Shown: positions 1 to 8,932, counted from the first letter of the stretch. The stretch: 64,000 bases of DNA from Lewinella sp. IMCC34191 (GCF_003390935.1 NZ_QNQZ01000008.1:248001-312000); one strand, 5' to 3'. A program made the numbers and translations. The notes: a model not told the origin generated them from the sequence alone.

Positions 1-236
1 CAAATCCGTCCGTATCGGGAATCTTTACCGTCGACCTGTCGTTTGCCGCCGGTGAGGTTGTCCACTACCTGATCGTCGATGTTTCGGGGCGGGTCATTCG
101 TCGGGGAGTGGTACACGAAACCTCCGTGTCTTTTCCGTTGGATATGCAAGCCGAGCCGGCGGGCATGTATACGGTCAGGTTCTGGGACGGGGAATCTGCC
201 GCCGTAGCCAAGGTGATCCGGGGTGGGGGGCGATAA
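1..236 (+). CDS. C-terminal end of a T9SS cargo protein (type A sorting domain), 5' partial
   Basis: The frame that starts at base 3 is open from the window edge to TAA at 234-236 and gives 77 residues. It begins NPS, followed by a short beta-rich segment, the motif DVSGRVI and the motif PAGMYTVRF, and ends in a basic tail. This is the pattern of the type A C-terminal sorting domain (Por secretion tail) of type IX secretion, which directs proteins across the outer membrane and is removed there. The cargo part lies before the window, so the function of the mature protein is unknown. The class call rests on the family pattern alone. Confidence 0.75.
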   Translation, partial: NPSVSGIFTVDLSFAAGEVVHYLIVDVSGRVIRRGVVHETSVSFPLDMQAEPAGMYTVRFWDGESAAVAKVIRGGGR

Positions 237-387
237 TTAGCCCTCTTCATGGACGTGGATCGCGGACTGTGAGCTTTTGTTATTCGGATGGATTTTCCGG
301 ATATATGGGAGCATTGCGCTAAGGCGTAATGGTGTTAACCAGCAAGGGTCGCGAAATATTGGATTCACCCTCACCAGTTATGACAAT

Positions 388-1278
388 ATGAGATACCTAT
401 TTAGCTCGTTAGCGGTCCTCTACCTTTGTACCGGCATTGCGGGACAGGACTTTGCCGCTGATTTTACCGTTTCCCAGGAGTCGGGTGATACCGCCAGGCA
501 ACTTCAAATACTCGGAAAATGGGAGATAGATAATCCCCGGGATCCGGCTCTTTTCGTAGCATACTTTAATTACTACGTAAATACAGCAAGGAAGGAGGTT
601 CTTTCCATGTCTGCGGAAAATCCTGGAGGGGAGAGTATCATGCTGCAGGACAGCATGGGTAAGACGGCCGGATTCATCGAAAGCCGTATCATCTACGACG
701 AAAAATTACTCGAGCAGGGGCTAAATAAGATCGAGGAGGGAATCAAACGGTACCCCGACCGATTGGACATGAGGTTTGGCAAGATCTTCGCGCTGGGCGA
801 AGCCGGATACTGGGGAAAATTTAAAGACGAGATTGTCCGGGCTATCAGGCAGTCGAATAAGATTGATAATATTTGGAGATGGGACACGAATGAACCGCTG
901 GAAAGCGGAGCTGAAATATTTCTCTCTTCCCTACAAGACTACCAGGGAGCACTCTTCAATACGGGGGACCCAGCATTACTCCCCCACATTCGTACTATTG
1001 CCCAAAAGGTACTAGCGTACCATCCTGATCATATCGAAAGCTTGTCGAATTTGTCCGTCACCTACTTACTGGCCGGGGAATACGATAAGGGAATAGTGCC
1101 CCTGCTAAAAGCCGAAAAGCTTGATCCACAAGACGCCATCGTACTGGGAAATATCGCCTATGGCTATATCCAGATGGGCGAGAAATCAAAGGCGATCGAG
1201 TACTACAAGAAGGTTATCGACCACGGTGACGACGAATCCATTGCTTTCGCCAGGGAGCAGATAGCCGCCCTGGAGTAG
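388..1278 (+). CDS. Secreted tetratricopeptide-repeat protein
   Basis: A 296-residue protein. I start it at ATG 388 because MRYLFSSLAVLYLCTGIAG is a clean signal peptide with a cut before QDFAAD; the frame is open for 37 further codons upstream, but those residues do not look like a leader. The middle (about 40-190) is helical and unrecognised. The end (about 205-290) carries two TPR-like units with the signatures LSNLSVTYLLAGEYDKGIV and LGNIAYGYIQMGEKSKAIE. TPRs are protein-binding scaffolds, so a periplasmic binding role is likely, but no partner is visible. It stands alone between the T9SS cargo gene and a convergent cupin gene. Confidence 0.7.
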   Translation: MRYLFSSLAVLYLCTGIAGQDFAADFTVSQESGDTARQLQILGKWEIDNPRDPALFVAYFNYYVNTARKEVLSMSAENPGGESIMLQDSMGKTAGFIESRIIYDEKLLEQGLNKIEEGIKRYPDRLDMRFGKIFALGEAGYWGKFKDEIVRAIRQSNKIDNIWRWDTNEPLESGAEIFLSSLQDYQGALFNTGDPALLPHIRTIAQKVLAYHPDHIESLSNLSVTYLLAGEYDKGIVPLLKAEKLDPQDAIVLGNIAYGYIQMGEKSKAIEYYKKVIDHGDDESIAFAREQIAALE

Positions 1279-1346
1279 TAAGGCCGACCCTGTTAACTCC
1301 CTAAGTACGCGCTATTCAGGTATCATGAGCAGATACGGTAACCTAT

Positions 1347-2477
1347 TCAATGCACCGCCTCGCTATCCCACTGAAAAGCGAGATACGTGCAGGCGCTTTC
1401 CCCCGTATTACGGATTGCATGCGGAACCTGCGACGGCAAGTAATAGACGTCACCCGCCCTGGCGCTATAGCGGTCGTCACCGATCTCCATCTCGGTGGTG
1501 CCCTCGATCATGATCACGATCTCCGCGGCCCGGTGGACGTGGGGTTCGTGACTCTTGATGCCCGGATTTAGTTGGGTCTTGTGCATTTCGTAGTAGGGGC
1601 AGGTCGGGGTGGACCGCCGGAAGTAGTTCCATAGTCCGCCCCGGTCGTGGGGCTGGAAGGTGAGTTCCCGGTACGGCACGACGAAGGAAGCTCCCGGCCT
1701 CACCGGATGGTTAGCAGAGTAGTCCATACGGTAAGCTACCAGGCTATCCGCATTGACCGGGCGAAAGACGGCCACGTCACCTGCGGCCAGGAACAGGACG
1801 CTTTGCGGGCTTAGCAGCCACGTGCTGTCACCGATCTCGACCTTCATGCTTCCTTCCCGGACGATATAGATCGTTTCGGAGTCCGGGCTGCTATCCCAAT
1901 TGCTTGACACCTCCGCGGAAGCACTCCATCTCATCATTACGAGGCTTTTAAAGTGTGCGGTGGGGCCACGGAATAGGATGGAACCCACACCCGCGTCGGG
2001 AAAAGAATAGACGCCCGCCTCCACTTGCCAGGGTACGTCTTCGGCAGCGGCCCGCAATGCGGTTACTAGCGCGGCGGTTGTCTCGGCCTCCGGCAGTGGC
2101 TGCCACTGTACGTCCTCGGCGACGGGGATATCCATGCGGCGTATTTCAGATAGTATCGCTTGCCGGCGCTCATCCGTATCCTCCGATAAGAGAACGGCGG
2201 CAACAGGTCGGATGGCCCCTTGCGCGATCAGGTTGTCCAGTATCCAGGGCAGGTAAACGGTACCCTTACTATCCAGCAATGCGGAGGGGTCGGTTACGAT
2301 CGCTAGGGAATGGATCGAATCCTTGCCCGGCGGCAGATATACCGCCCTGGTGCCGTCAAGGTCCTGCGCTACTCGGCCGTGGGGTAGATTCTCGTAATAT
2401 CTTCCATTCGGACTGGTCTGCTGCGCTATTACCTGGACGGAGAGCAGAAGAAGGGGCAGCAATCGGAGTAAAGTCAT
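1347..2477 (-). CDS. Secreted two-cupin protein with esterase-like N-terminal segment
   Basis: 376 residues with a signal peptide ending near VIAQ (residue 19). Residues about 25-115 read like the start of an enterochelin-esterase/EstD-type alpha/beta hydrolase: a YLPPG strand-turn and the block ILDNLIAQGAIRPVAAVLL. The nucleophile, acid and histidine part that should follow is absent. Two cupin domains follow instead. The first (about 160-255) contains IYIVREGSMKVEIGD; the second (about 290-370) contains HEPHVH, EGTTEMEIGD and PSQVPHAIRNTG, and so keeps the H-x-H, E and H metal ligands. The first cupin has no matching histidines. Probably a periplasmic metal-dependent cupin of unknown substrate. 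The fusion is described under findings. Confidence 0.7.
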   Translation of the reverse strand: MTLLRLLPLLLLSVQVIAQQTSPNGRYYENLPHGRVAQDLDGTRAVYLPPGKDSIHSLAIVTDPSALLDSKGTVYLPWILDNLIAQGAIRPVAAVLLSEDTDERRQAILSEIRRMDIPVAEDVQWQPLPEAETTAALVTALRAAAEDVPWQVEAGVYSFPDAGVGSILFRGPTAHFKSLVMMRWSASAEVSSNWDSSPDSETIYIVREGSMKVEIGDSTWLLSPQSVLFLAAGDVAVFRPVNADSLVAYRMDYSANHPVRPGASFVVPYRELTFQPHDRGGLWNYFRRSTPTCPYYEMHKTQLNPGIKSHEPHVHRAAEIVIMIEGTTEMEIGDDRYSARAGDVYYLPSQVPHAIRNTGESACTYLAFQWDSEAVH

Positions 2478-2607
2478 GGCATATTCGTTAACGGGCGCGC
2501 ACTACATTCGCTCAGGGTAAGATACCCCGCCACCGAACACCAGCCTCCAAAACAAGCTCTAGGAAGGGTACGGGGCGGACAAATTCCACCCCGCAGATTC
2601 TTTGCCA

Positions 2608-4041
2608 ATGTCGATCCACTATTCCATCCCGATCACGCTTTTCACCCTTTGCTCCCTGCTTATGACTTCCCCACTTTCCGCTCAACATCCAACCACGGGA
2701 ATCTTCGATCGCGCACAGGATATCGGGAAATTCACCGAGCCGGGCCAGACCAGCTACGATGCTTCGACCGAGACATATCACCTGACCGCTCCCGCCGGCC
2801 CGGATGCCCGCCGCTTTGTCTGGACCACTGTCCAGGGCGACTTCATCCTGCGTGCGGAAGTCCGTATTCCGGCTTCTTCCACCCTCACCACCGGCTGGGC
2901 GGTGCGCGACCACCTGGGCGCCGCGGCGCCCGAGGTCCTTGGTACCATTGGGGCCGCCGAAGCTGCGGATCAATTCGTCGTACTGGAGCTATCGCGTGAG
3001 GGGGACAGCCTGACCTTCCGGACCGCGCGCTTCGGAGAACCGCTACACGAGCAGTGGACGCGGGAAGACTCCCTACGCAACGAGGTATTCACCGGGCTAA
3101 CGGTTGCAGGGGGCGACGGAGCGCAGGTAGAATACCGTAACGTGCGGATTACCTACCCCGCCCCGGAAAGCCTGGTTCCCTACCGCGACTACCTCGGCAG
3201 CCGGCTGGAAATCCTGAACGTGGAGACCGGCCTCCGCACCATACGCCTGACCAGTGATCATTCCCTGCAGGCCCCGAACTGGACACCGGACGGCAAATAC
3301 CTCATTTACAATTCCAACGGCTACCTCTACCGCTATCGACTTACCGACGACCACGTCGTGATGCTTAATACGGGCTTTGCGACGGATAACAACAACGACC
3401 ACGTACTGAGCTTTGACGGGCGGCAACTCGGCATCAGCCACCACGTCGCGGAGGAAGACCGGGCCAGCACCATCTTCGTCCTCCCGGTAGAGGGCAGCGA
3501 CGAGCCACGGCGGGTCACCCTGCCGAACGCCGGCCACTCCTACCTACATGGCTTCTCGCCGGACGCCAAGCAGGTCGTCTTCACCGCCGGCCGCAACGAC
3601 AAATACGATATCTACCTGGCCGATGTCGCCACCGGCCGGGAAACCCCCGTGACCGACACGCCCGGGCTCGACGACGGCCCCGAGTTCAGTGCCGATGGCC
3701 GCTACATCTACTTCAACAGCAACCGCAGCGGCATGATGCAACTCTGGCGGGTGGAGGCCGACGGCTCGAATCCGACCCGGCTAACGCACGACCACGACTA
3801 CAACGATTGGTTTCCCCATCTCTCTCCCGACGGCGATGACATCATCTTTCTCAGCTTCGGTACCGACGTGGAATCCAGCCAGCATCCCTTCTATAAGCAC
3901 GTAACGCTCCGGACCATGCCGGTAGGCGGTGGCGAGCCGCGTATCCTGGCCTACCTCTACGGGGGGCAGGGCACCATCAACGTACCCAGCTGGTCGCCGG
4001 ACGGGAAGAAAGTGGCCTTTATCAGCAATACGGGTCGTTAG
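2608..4041 (+). CDS. Secreted TolB/WD40-like beta-propeller protein
   Basis: 477 residues from ATG 2608; an in-frame TTG six bases upstream is a less likely start. A signal peptide ends near SPLSAQ. Residues about 35-190 form a beta-rich domain resembling DUF1349/laminin-G-like modules (FVWTTVQGDFILRAEV). The remainder holds at least four PD40/WD40-like blades with the typical pattern of W or F, then SPDG: PNWTPDGKYLIY, GFSPDAKQVVF, EFSADGRYIYFNSNRSG, HLSPDGDDIIF, SWSPDGKKVAFISN. Such periplasmic propellers bind peptides or glycans or support TolB-like functions. The substrate cannot be read from the sequence. The gene ends 12 bases before the first hairpin repeat. Confidence 0.8.
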   Translation: MSIHYSIPITLFTLCSLLMTSPLSAQHPTTGIFDRAQDIGKFTEPGQTSYDASTETYHLTAPAGPDARRFVWTTVQGDFILRAEVRIPASSTLTTGWAVRDHLGAAAPEVLGTIGAAEAADQFVVLELSREGDSLTFRTARFGEPLHEQWTREDSLRNEVFTGLTVAGGDGAQVEYRNVRITYPAPESLVPYRDYLGSRLEILNVETGLRTIRLTSDHSLQAPNWTPDGKYLIYNSNGYLYRYRLTDDHVVMLNTGFATDNNNDHVLSFDGRQLGISHHVAEEDRASTIFVLPVEGSDEPRRVTLPNAGHSYLHGFSPDAKQVVFTAGRNDKYDIYLADVATGRETPVTDTPGLDDGPEFSADGRYIYFNSNRSGMMQLWRVEADGSNPTRLTHDHDYNDWFPHLSPDGDDIIFLSFGTDVESSQHPFYKHVTLRTMPVGGGEPRILAYLYGGQGTINVPSWSPDGKKVAFISNTGR

Positions 4042-4053
4042 CGGTAATGGGGG

Positions 4054-4150
4054 TGGCGGAGCTCCAGCTCCGCCAATGTATATGAGGAAGCACTGCCCGG
4101 AGCTGGAGCTCCGGGACCCTGGGCGGGGTGGCCGAGCTCCAGCTCGGCCG
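4054..4150. repeat. 76-bp hairpin repeat family, array 1 (about 1.3 units)
   Basis: Three near-perfect 9-bp inverted repeats with a 2-base centre: 4055-4074 (GGCGGAGCT/AGCTCCGCC, centre CC), 4096-4115 (CCCGGAGCT/AGCTCCGGG, centre GG) and 4130-4149 (GGCCGAGCT/AGCTCGGCC, centre CC). The first and third are 75 bases apart. They differ at one stem position on each side (G to C and C to G), so the pairing is kept. The array lies in the spacer between two plus-strand genes and belongs to the same family as the array at 5471. Confidence 0.9.
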
Positions 4151-4209
4151 GTGTTCGTCTGACGGGGCCCCGCACCCGCCAAAGTGGCCATAACCCGCAT
4201 CCGGTCACC

Positions 4210-5451
4210 ATGAGAATCCTCCCCATCCTTGGCCTCCTCTGCCTCAGCCTCCTGGGATACACCCAAACGCCCCAGCGTATTCCGGCGTCGTTTACGCCCA
4301 TCGACATCACCTTCACCTATGAACAATCCGCCTACCTCCACGAAACGGCGGTACGCGATACGACACGGGAGGGGTACCATCCCGGAATGATCGGCAACCA
4401 CCTCTCCTTTACAGGACTGGCCCGGAAGGCGATGGTGGCCTTTGAAGGCGACAGCCCGGTGATGGCCATGGATACCGTGCGTTTCACTCGCTTCGTGGAC
4501 TCCTTTCACGCCGTTGCGGCGGTTCCTACTATTCTCGGGGATGCGGAGCGGCACGAGGTCGTCATCATCAATGAAGCCCACCACGAACCGCGCCATCGCG
4601 TTTTTACCCGTTCCCTTTTGCAGGGGCTCTACGACCGGGGTTACCGCCACTTCGGACTCGAAACACTGGCAAACTACGAAGGAGCCGATAGCCTTATCCA
4701 GGCGATGCCTTACCCCACTTTGGCGAGCGGATACTATACCCACGAGCCCGGATTTTCGGCCATGGTACAGGCTGCCCGGGACATCGGCTTCAAAATATTC
4801 GGCTACGAATCCAACCATATCCTGGGCAACGAGCCCAGCCACCGGGAAACCGAGCAGATGATGTATATCGTGGCCTACCGGAAAAAGCATCCGGAAGGTA
4901 AGTTGTTGCTGCACGTCGGTTATTCCCACGCATACGAAGGCGAGCTGGGCGGTAGCTGGGGCAAAGCCATGGCGCAACGACTGGCCGATACCACCGGCCT
5001 TGACCCCCTGACCATAAACCAGACGCATTTTCGGGAAAGCGTGGATACCTTCCGCGAACGTTACGAGTACCGGGCCGCGGCCTCGGCCGGTTTGAGCGAA
5101 CCGAGCCTGTTCGTCAACGACGTGGGTGCACACTGGAATTTTGACAACGACATACGCTGGTTTGACCGCTACGTCTTCCATCCTCGCACGGCATACCGCT
5201 ACGGCCGGGCGGATTACGTTTTTACCTTCGGCCGCAAACCTGTCTATCTGGACGTCAATGTGGGTACGGAAGGGCCGTATCTATTGCAGGCCTATCGTCC
5301 CGAAGACGATATGTCGCAAGCCGTCCCGCGCGACGTAGTAGAAACTTCCGCAGCAGATCAACGCGCGCTGGCCCTCGAGCCGGGGGATTACCGGGTGCTG
5401 CTGATTGCTCCATCCCGGAAAATGTGGGTGGCGAATATCCGGGTGGAGTAG
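4210..5451 (+). CDS. Secreted ChaN/erythromycin-esterase-like fold protein
   Basis: 413 residues with signal peptide MRILPILGLLCLSLLGYTQ. The core carries the block VIINEAHHEPRHRVFTRSLL followed by LYDRGYRHFGLETL, and later GFKIFGYES and LLHVGYSHAYEGELGG. This pattern of an acidic/His pair after a first strand, GYR-FGLE, then a second histidine block is shared by the EreA/ChaN/TraB-like superfamily. Members include hydrolases and haem-binding lipoproteins, so the superfamily is a reasonable call but the reaction is not. The last 100 residues (after VDTFRERYEY) look like a separate beta domain. Repeat arrays sit on both sides of the gene. Confidence 0.55.
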   Translation: MRILPILGLLCLSLLGYTQTPQRIPASFTPIDITFTYEQSAYLHETAVRDTTREGYHPGMIGNHLSFTGLARKAMVAFEGDSPVMAMDTVRFTRFVDSFHAVAAVPTILGDAERHEVVIINEAHHEPRHRVFTRSLLQGLYDRGYRHFGLETLANYEGADSLIQAMPYPTLASGYYTHEPGFSAMVQAARDIGFKIFGYESNHILGNEPSHRETEQMMYIVAYRKKHPEGKLLLHVGYSHAYEGELGGSWGKAMAQRLADTTGLDPLTINQTHFRESVDTFRERYEYRAAASAGLSEPSLFVNDVGAHWNFDNDIRWFDRYVFHPRTAYRYGRADYVFTFGRKPVYLDVNVGTEGPYLLQAYRPEDDMSQAVPRDVVETSAADQRALALEPGDYRVLLIAPSRKMWVANIRVE

Positions 5452-5470
5452 TAGGGGAAGCGTTCGAGGG

Positions 5471-5690
5471 TGGCGGAGCTCCAGCTCCGCCGGTGTGTAT
5501 GAGGGAAGTACTCCCCGGAGCTGGAGCTCCGGGACCCTGGGCAGGGTGGCGGAGCTCCAGCTCCGCCGGTGTGCATGAGGGAAGGACTGCCCGGAGCTGG
5601 AGCTCCAGGACCCCGGGCGGGGTGGCGGAGCTCCAGCTCCGCCAATATGTATAGGGAAGGACTCCACGAAGCGGGAGCTCCGGGACCCTC
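5471..5690. repeat. 76-bp hairpin repeat family, array 2 (three units)
   Basis: Three units start at 5471, 5547 and 5623, exactly 76 bases apart. Each unit has one GGCGGAGCT/AGCTCCGCC hairpin with centre CC, then a linker containing TATGAGGGAAG-like sequence, then a CCCGGAGCT/AGCTCCGGG hairpin with centre GG, then a GGGACCCTGGGC-like linker. The two hairpins of a unit are close to reverse complements of each other, so a whole unit could also fold as a larger structure. The hairpin at 5590 has one stem mismatch and the last one (about 5670) is decayed. The array fills the spacer between the ChaN-like gene and the DUF885 gene. Confidence 0.93.
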
Positions 5691-5712
5691 ACCTCCGGGA
5701 CCCCGATACACC

Positions 5713-7431
5713 ATGAAAGCCCGTACCTTCTGGCGCAGTAATCCCCTGTATATGCGCTTTACGCTCCTTCTGCTCATTTTCGCATCGCTACCCGTAGTCG
5801 GGCAGTCCGACACCTCGGCCTTCGAAAAACTACTGGTCGAGTACCAGACCTACGAGCGCTACGACTCCACCAATACCTGGGGCAGCGAAACGCCCGCCCA
5901 GGTAGCCGAGGAACTGGCCTTCATGCAGGATCTCCAGGAGCGGCTGGAGGAACTGCCGGCTATTCCGGATTCCATTCACATCGACCGCGAGCTACTCGAA
6001 TTCGTACTGCAGGACCGAATCTATCGACTCCAGTTCGGTACGTATCATTTCCCATTGAATGCGGAGGGGGGCTTTCTGACGGACATCGTTTACCGCTTCG
6101 GAAACCGCCGCGTCCGCTCGGAGGAGGACCTGGGCCGCTACCTCCGGGAGCTGCGAAGCATCCCCGCCCACTTTCGGGCGCAGCAGGCAGCCATGACCGG
6201 TGGCCTCGGGGTGCAGCGGACCAACCCGCGGCTGGTGGTCGACCGGGTGCTGGCACTCATCGACCGTACCCTGGACCCGGAGTCCGGCCGTACGCTTTTC
6301 CTGCAGCCGGTTGCCGATTATAATGCCGGGGTGAATTCCGTGAATGCCGTGCTGCAGGATTCCATTCTGCCCGCTTATCAGTCGCTGCGCGACTTTCTCA
6401 CCGATAAGTACCTGCCCCAACTGCCGGAAGGACCGGGCATCGCCACCATCGAGGGGGGAAAGGAATACTACCGTCACCTGATCCGCTACTTCACCACGAC
6501 GGACGAGATGACGCCGGAGGAGGTTTTTGAAACCGGCATGCGGGAAGTGGAGCGCATCCGGGCCGAGATGCTGGAAGTGATGCGGTCCACCGGGTACGAG
6601 GATGACTTCGCTGCATTTCTTCAATACCTGCGCACCGACGCCCGATTTTACGCCGAAACGCCCGCCGAATTGCTGGAGCGGGCCGCCTGGATCACGAAAA
6701 GGATGGAGGGCAAATTGCCGGAATACTTCACGCAGCTGCCGCGGATGCCCCTGACGGTCAGTCCCGTACCCGCCGCCCTGGCGCCGAACTATACGGGTGG
6801 GCGTTACAGCCCGGGATCGTACCGGGGGCGCCGGGCGGGGGCCTTCTGGGTCAATACCTACGACCTGCCGAGCCGCCCGTTCTATACCCTGCCGGCCCTG
6901 GCGTTGCACGAGGGCGTGCCGGGTCACCACACGCAGATGATGCTGGCCGCGGAGCAGGAGGGGCAATCGAATTTTAGGAGGGGATTGTACCTATCGTCCT
7001 TCGGGGAAGGGTGGGCGCTGTACTGCGAGTACCTCGGGAAGGAGGCCGGCATGTACGAGGATGCGTACGAGGATTTTGGCCGACTAACCTACGAGATGTG
7101 GCGGGCCTGCCGGCTGGTGGTGGATCCGGGCATCCACTATATGGGCTGGTCGCGGGACCGGGCCGTACAATTTATGGCCGAGAACACGGCGCTGTCGATA
7201 CGGGAGGTGAACTCAGAGATCGACCGCTACATCGGCTGGCCCGGGCAGGCGGTCAGTTACAAGATGGGGGAATTAACGATCCGCCGGCTCAGACGGGAAG
7301 CGGAAGCGGCGCTGGGCGATAAATTCGACCTGGCGGAATTCCACAGCCTCGTGCTGGCCAACGGATCGGTAACGATGTCGCTGCTCGAACGGATCGTCCG
7401 GCAGTACATCTCGGAGCGGAGCGGGGACTAG
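5713..7431 (+). CDS. Secreted DUF885 family protein (probable metallopeptidase-like)
   Basis: 573 codons from ATG 5713; ATG 5752 (MRFTLLLLIFASLPVVGQ) is an equally good start and has the better signal peptide. The frame stays open upstream only because it runs through the repeat array. The hallmark is HEGVPGHHTQ at about residue 399, followed by SFGEGWALYCEYL, which matches the H-E-G-x-P-G-H-H and downstream glutamate signature of DUF885, a family related in pattern to zinc peptidases. Length agrees with the family (about 550-600). It meets the convergent PepSY-like gene with a 4-base CTAG overlap. Confidence 0.85.
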   Translation: MKARTFWRSNPLYMRFTLLLLIFASLPVVGQSDTSAFEKLLVEYQTYERYDSTNTWGSETPAQVAEELAFMQDLQERLEELPAIPDSIHIDRELLEFVLQDRIYRLQFGTYHFPLNAEGGFLTDIVYRFGNRRVRSEEDLGRYLRELRSIPAHFRAQQAAMTGGLGVQRTNPRLVVDRVLALIDRTLDPESGRTLFLQPVADYNAGVNSVNAVLQDSILPAYQSLRDFLTDKYLPQLPEGPGIATIEGGKEYYRHLIRYFTTTDEMTPEEVFETGMREVERIRAEMLEVMRSTGYEDDFAAFLQYLRTDARFYAETPAELLERAAWITKRMEGKLPEYFTQLPRMPLTVSPVPAALAPNYTGGRYSPGSYRGRRAGAFWVNTYDLPSRPFYTLPALALHEGVPGHHTQMMLAAEQEGQSNFRRGLYLSSFGEGWALYCEYLGKEAGMYEDAYEDFGRLTYEMWRACRLVVDPGIHYMGWSRDRAVQFMAENTALSIREVNSEIDRYIGWPGQAVSYKMGELTIRRLRREAEAALGDKFDLAEFHSLVLANGSVTMSLLERIVRQYISERSGD

Positions 7432-7670
7432 TCCTCGTCCATCATCATTTCCTCGCCGGTGCTGGAAAACTCGGCTTCCATTTCCTCGCCGTTCATGTCG
7501 AACTCGACTTCGTAGTGGTCGTCCTCTTCTTCCCACTCCACATCGGTGGCGCCGGGGTAGGCGGACTCAAATGCGCTTTGAACGGCGGCGGGTACTTCAA
7601 CGGCTTCGGCGCTTTCGTCACAGGCGAAAAGGGCGAAGGCAAACAGGGTGGAAAAGACTAATTTCTTCAT
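7428..7670 (-). CDS. Small PepSY-like lipoprotein
   Basis: 80 residues from ATG 7670. The leader MKKLVFSTLFAFALFAC gives a lipoprotein cysteine at about residue 17. The mature part contains VPAAVQSAFESAYPGATDVEW and then HYEVEFDMNGEEMEAEFSS, the PepSY-like/DUF2874 half-unit seen in small periplasmic Bacteroidota proteins, with a very acidic tail (MMMDED). These proteins are thought to bind or inhibit partners, but nothing here points to one. It is convergent with the DUF885 gene. The dispersed 15-mer motif lies 49 bases upstream of its start in the same orientation. Confidence 0.75.
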   Translation of the reverse strand: MKKLVFSTLFAFALFACDESAEAVEVPAAVQSAFESAYPGATDVEWEEEDDHYEVEFDMNGEEMEAEFSSTGEEMMMDED

Positions 7671-7719
7671 CGTGGGTGTTTTGAAGGAATGGAATTTCCT
7701 GTCGCTTCTCCGCATTTTT

Positions 7720-7735
7720 GCGGCGGAGCGCAGGT
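7720..7735 (-). repeat. Copy 1 of dispersed motif CCTGCGCTCCGCCGC
   Basis: On the minus strand this reads ACCTGCGCTCCGCCGC, 49 bases before the ATG of the PepSY-like gene. Four other copies occur in intergenic DNA of this window (20938, 40145, 51008, 55922). See findings. Confidence 0.75.
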
Positions 7736-7852
7736 ATGGTATCTTTCGGTAAACGGGAAAACTGTCGGGATGTGGACTATTGCCCCTATTTTATTCACCC
7801 CGTACCGTATAGCTGCGGTGGACGGACCGCTACCGGTTGTCGTTATACCGAT

Positions 7853-7864
7853 GGTCCGCGGACC
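7853..7864. promoter_or_regulatory. 12-bp perfect palindrome upstream of outer-membrane barrel gene
   Basis: GGTCCGCGGACC ends 24 bases before the ATG at 7889. It is a perfect dyad in the divergent spacer 7671-7888 between the PepSY-like and barrel genes. It could be an operator or the base of a leader hairpin. There is no direct evidence for either, and a chance GC-rich palindrome is possible. Confidence 0.35.
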
Positions 7865-7888
7865 AGTTTCACCTAAACCCTCCATAAC

Positions 7889-8932
7889 ATGCGTAACCTC
7901 TTTCTGTCGCTACTATGCTTCGGCTGTGGCCTTTCCCTCACCGCACAGATGACCCGCGGCGACCAACTGATTGCCCTGACCTCTTCCTTCCCCGCCGCCC
8001 AGACCGTCGGGGCCTGGTCGCTCCCGCAAGCCGCTCACAACTTCGGTCTACAATACGACGGTCGTTCGGAATCTACCGCCCTCTACTACGGCGGCGAATA
8101 CAGCTATGCGCTGCTCGACCGGCTCATGCTGGGTGCGGGTGTCTTCGGAATCAAGGAATTCGGAGAAAATGGCACCAGCAGTATCTTTTTTCAGCCCCGG
8201 CTGCGCTACTACCTTGTCAATGCACCCAGCCTGCAGGTCTTCGGTCAGGTAAGCAGTATCGTGGCGGGGGCAGATTCGGACAGGCAATCGGGGGGCGTGC
8301 AGCTGGCCGCCGGGGCGCATTATCCGCTGACCGATGTCTTATTGCTTACCCCCCAACTATCCTACTATATTGATGACGGTAAAAATTCGCTTATGCTGGA
8401 GCTGGCGTTGCAGTTACGCCTAAGCAAAAAGCAGGCCGATAAAATTTCGGCCGGTATCCGGCGGGGACGGGTAATGGTGGGTGCGCAGTCAGCCCGCTTA
8501 GCCTTTCGGGACGGGGCTACCGGTGCCGGATTGGAGGTCGGAGGACACTACTTCATAGCGGATCGCCTGGCCATTGGCGGGCAGCTAGGTTACAGTGGCG
8601 ACTATCTGAAATTAGGCACCGGGGGTGGCAACTCGGCTACCCTCGATTACGTGCAGTGGAACGCCGCCGCCGCCGTCCGGTATTATTTATCGACCGCCGG
8701 CCGCCTGGCATGGTTTACCGAAGCGGGCACCGGACTGAGCCGGACGTCCATTTCATCGGATATCCAGATCGATGTCGATACGGCGTCGCGGGAGTATCTC
8801 TTCTTGGGAGGTGGTCTACAATTTTTTACGAGCGAGCAGTTTTCCCTGGAGGCGGCCCCAACGGTACGGTACAGCTTCGAATCGGAAGATTGGAGATACG
8901 GGCTGAATTTCGGTGTGCGGTACCTGCTTTAG
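7889..8932 (+). CDS. Outer-membrane beta-barrel protein (paralogue 1)
   Basis: 347 residues with signal peptide MRNLFLSLLCFGCGLSLTAQ. The rest alternates short amphipathic strands ending in aromatic residues (ALYYGGEYSYALL, FFQPRLRYYLV, LMLELALQLRL) and finishes with FGVRYLL, typical of an outer-membrane barrel with a C-terminal aromatic-rich strand. It shares its plan with the next gene: both start (M/I)(T/R)(R/K)GD.L after the leader, have a central LLTP.L.Y..DG.NSLML block, and carry DVGGHYF/DVGGHFF and ARYYL-type segments. Tandem duplication is likely. Ligand unknown. Confidence 0.7.
   Translation: MRNLFLSLLCFGCGLSLTAQMTRGDQLIALTSSFPAAQTVGAWSLPQAAHNFGLQYDGRSESTALYYGGEYSYALLDRLMLGAGVFGIKEFGENGTSSIFFQPRLRYYLVNAPSLQVFGQVSSIVAGADSDRQSGGVQLAAGAHYPLTDVLLLTPQLSYYIDDGKNSLMLELALQLRLSKKQADKISAGIRRGRVMVGAQSARLAFRDGATGAGLEVGGHYFIADRLAIGGQLGYSGDYLKLGTGGGNSATLDYVQWNAAAAVRYYLSTAGRLAWFTEAGTGLSRTSISSDIQIDVDTASREYLFLGGGLQFFTSEQFSLEAAPTVRYSFESEDWRYGLNFGVRYLL

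Noticed and set aside
3781-5181. Long open frame antisense to the ChaN-like gene, crossing the repeat array
   Set aside because: It runs across a repeat and two genes on the other strand and has no leader or motif of its own.
5471-5690. CRISPR array
   Set aside because: The units are contiguous 76-bp repeats without unique spacers, and no cas genes are present.
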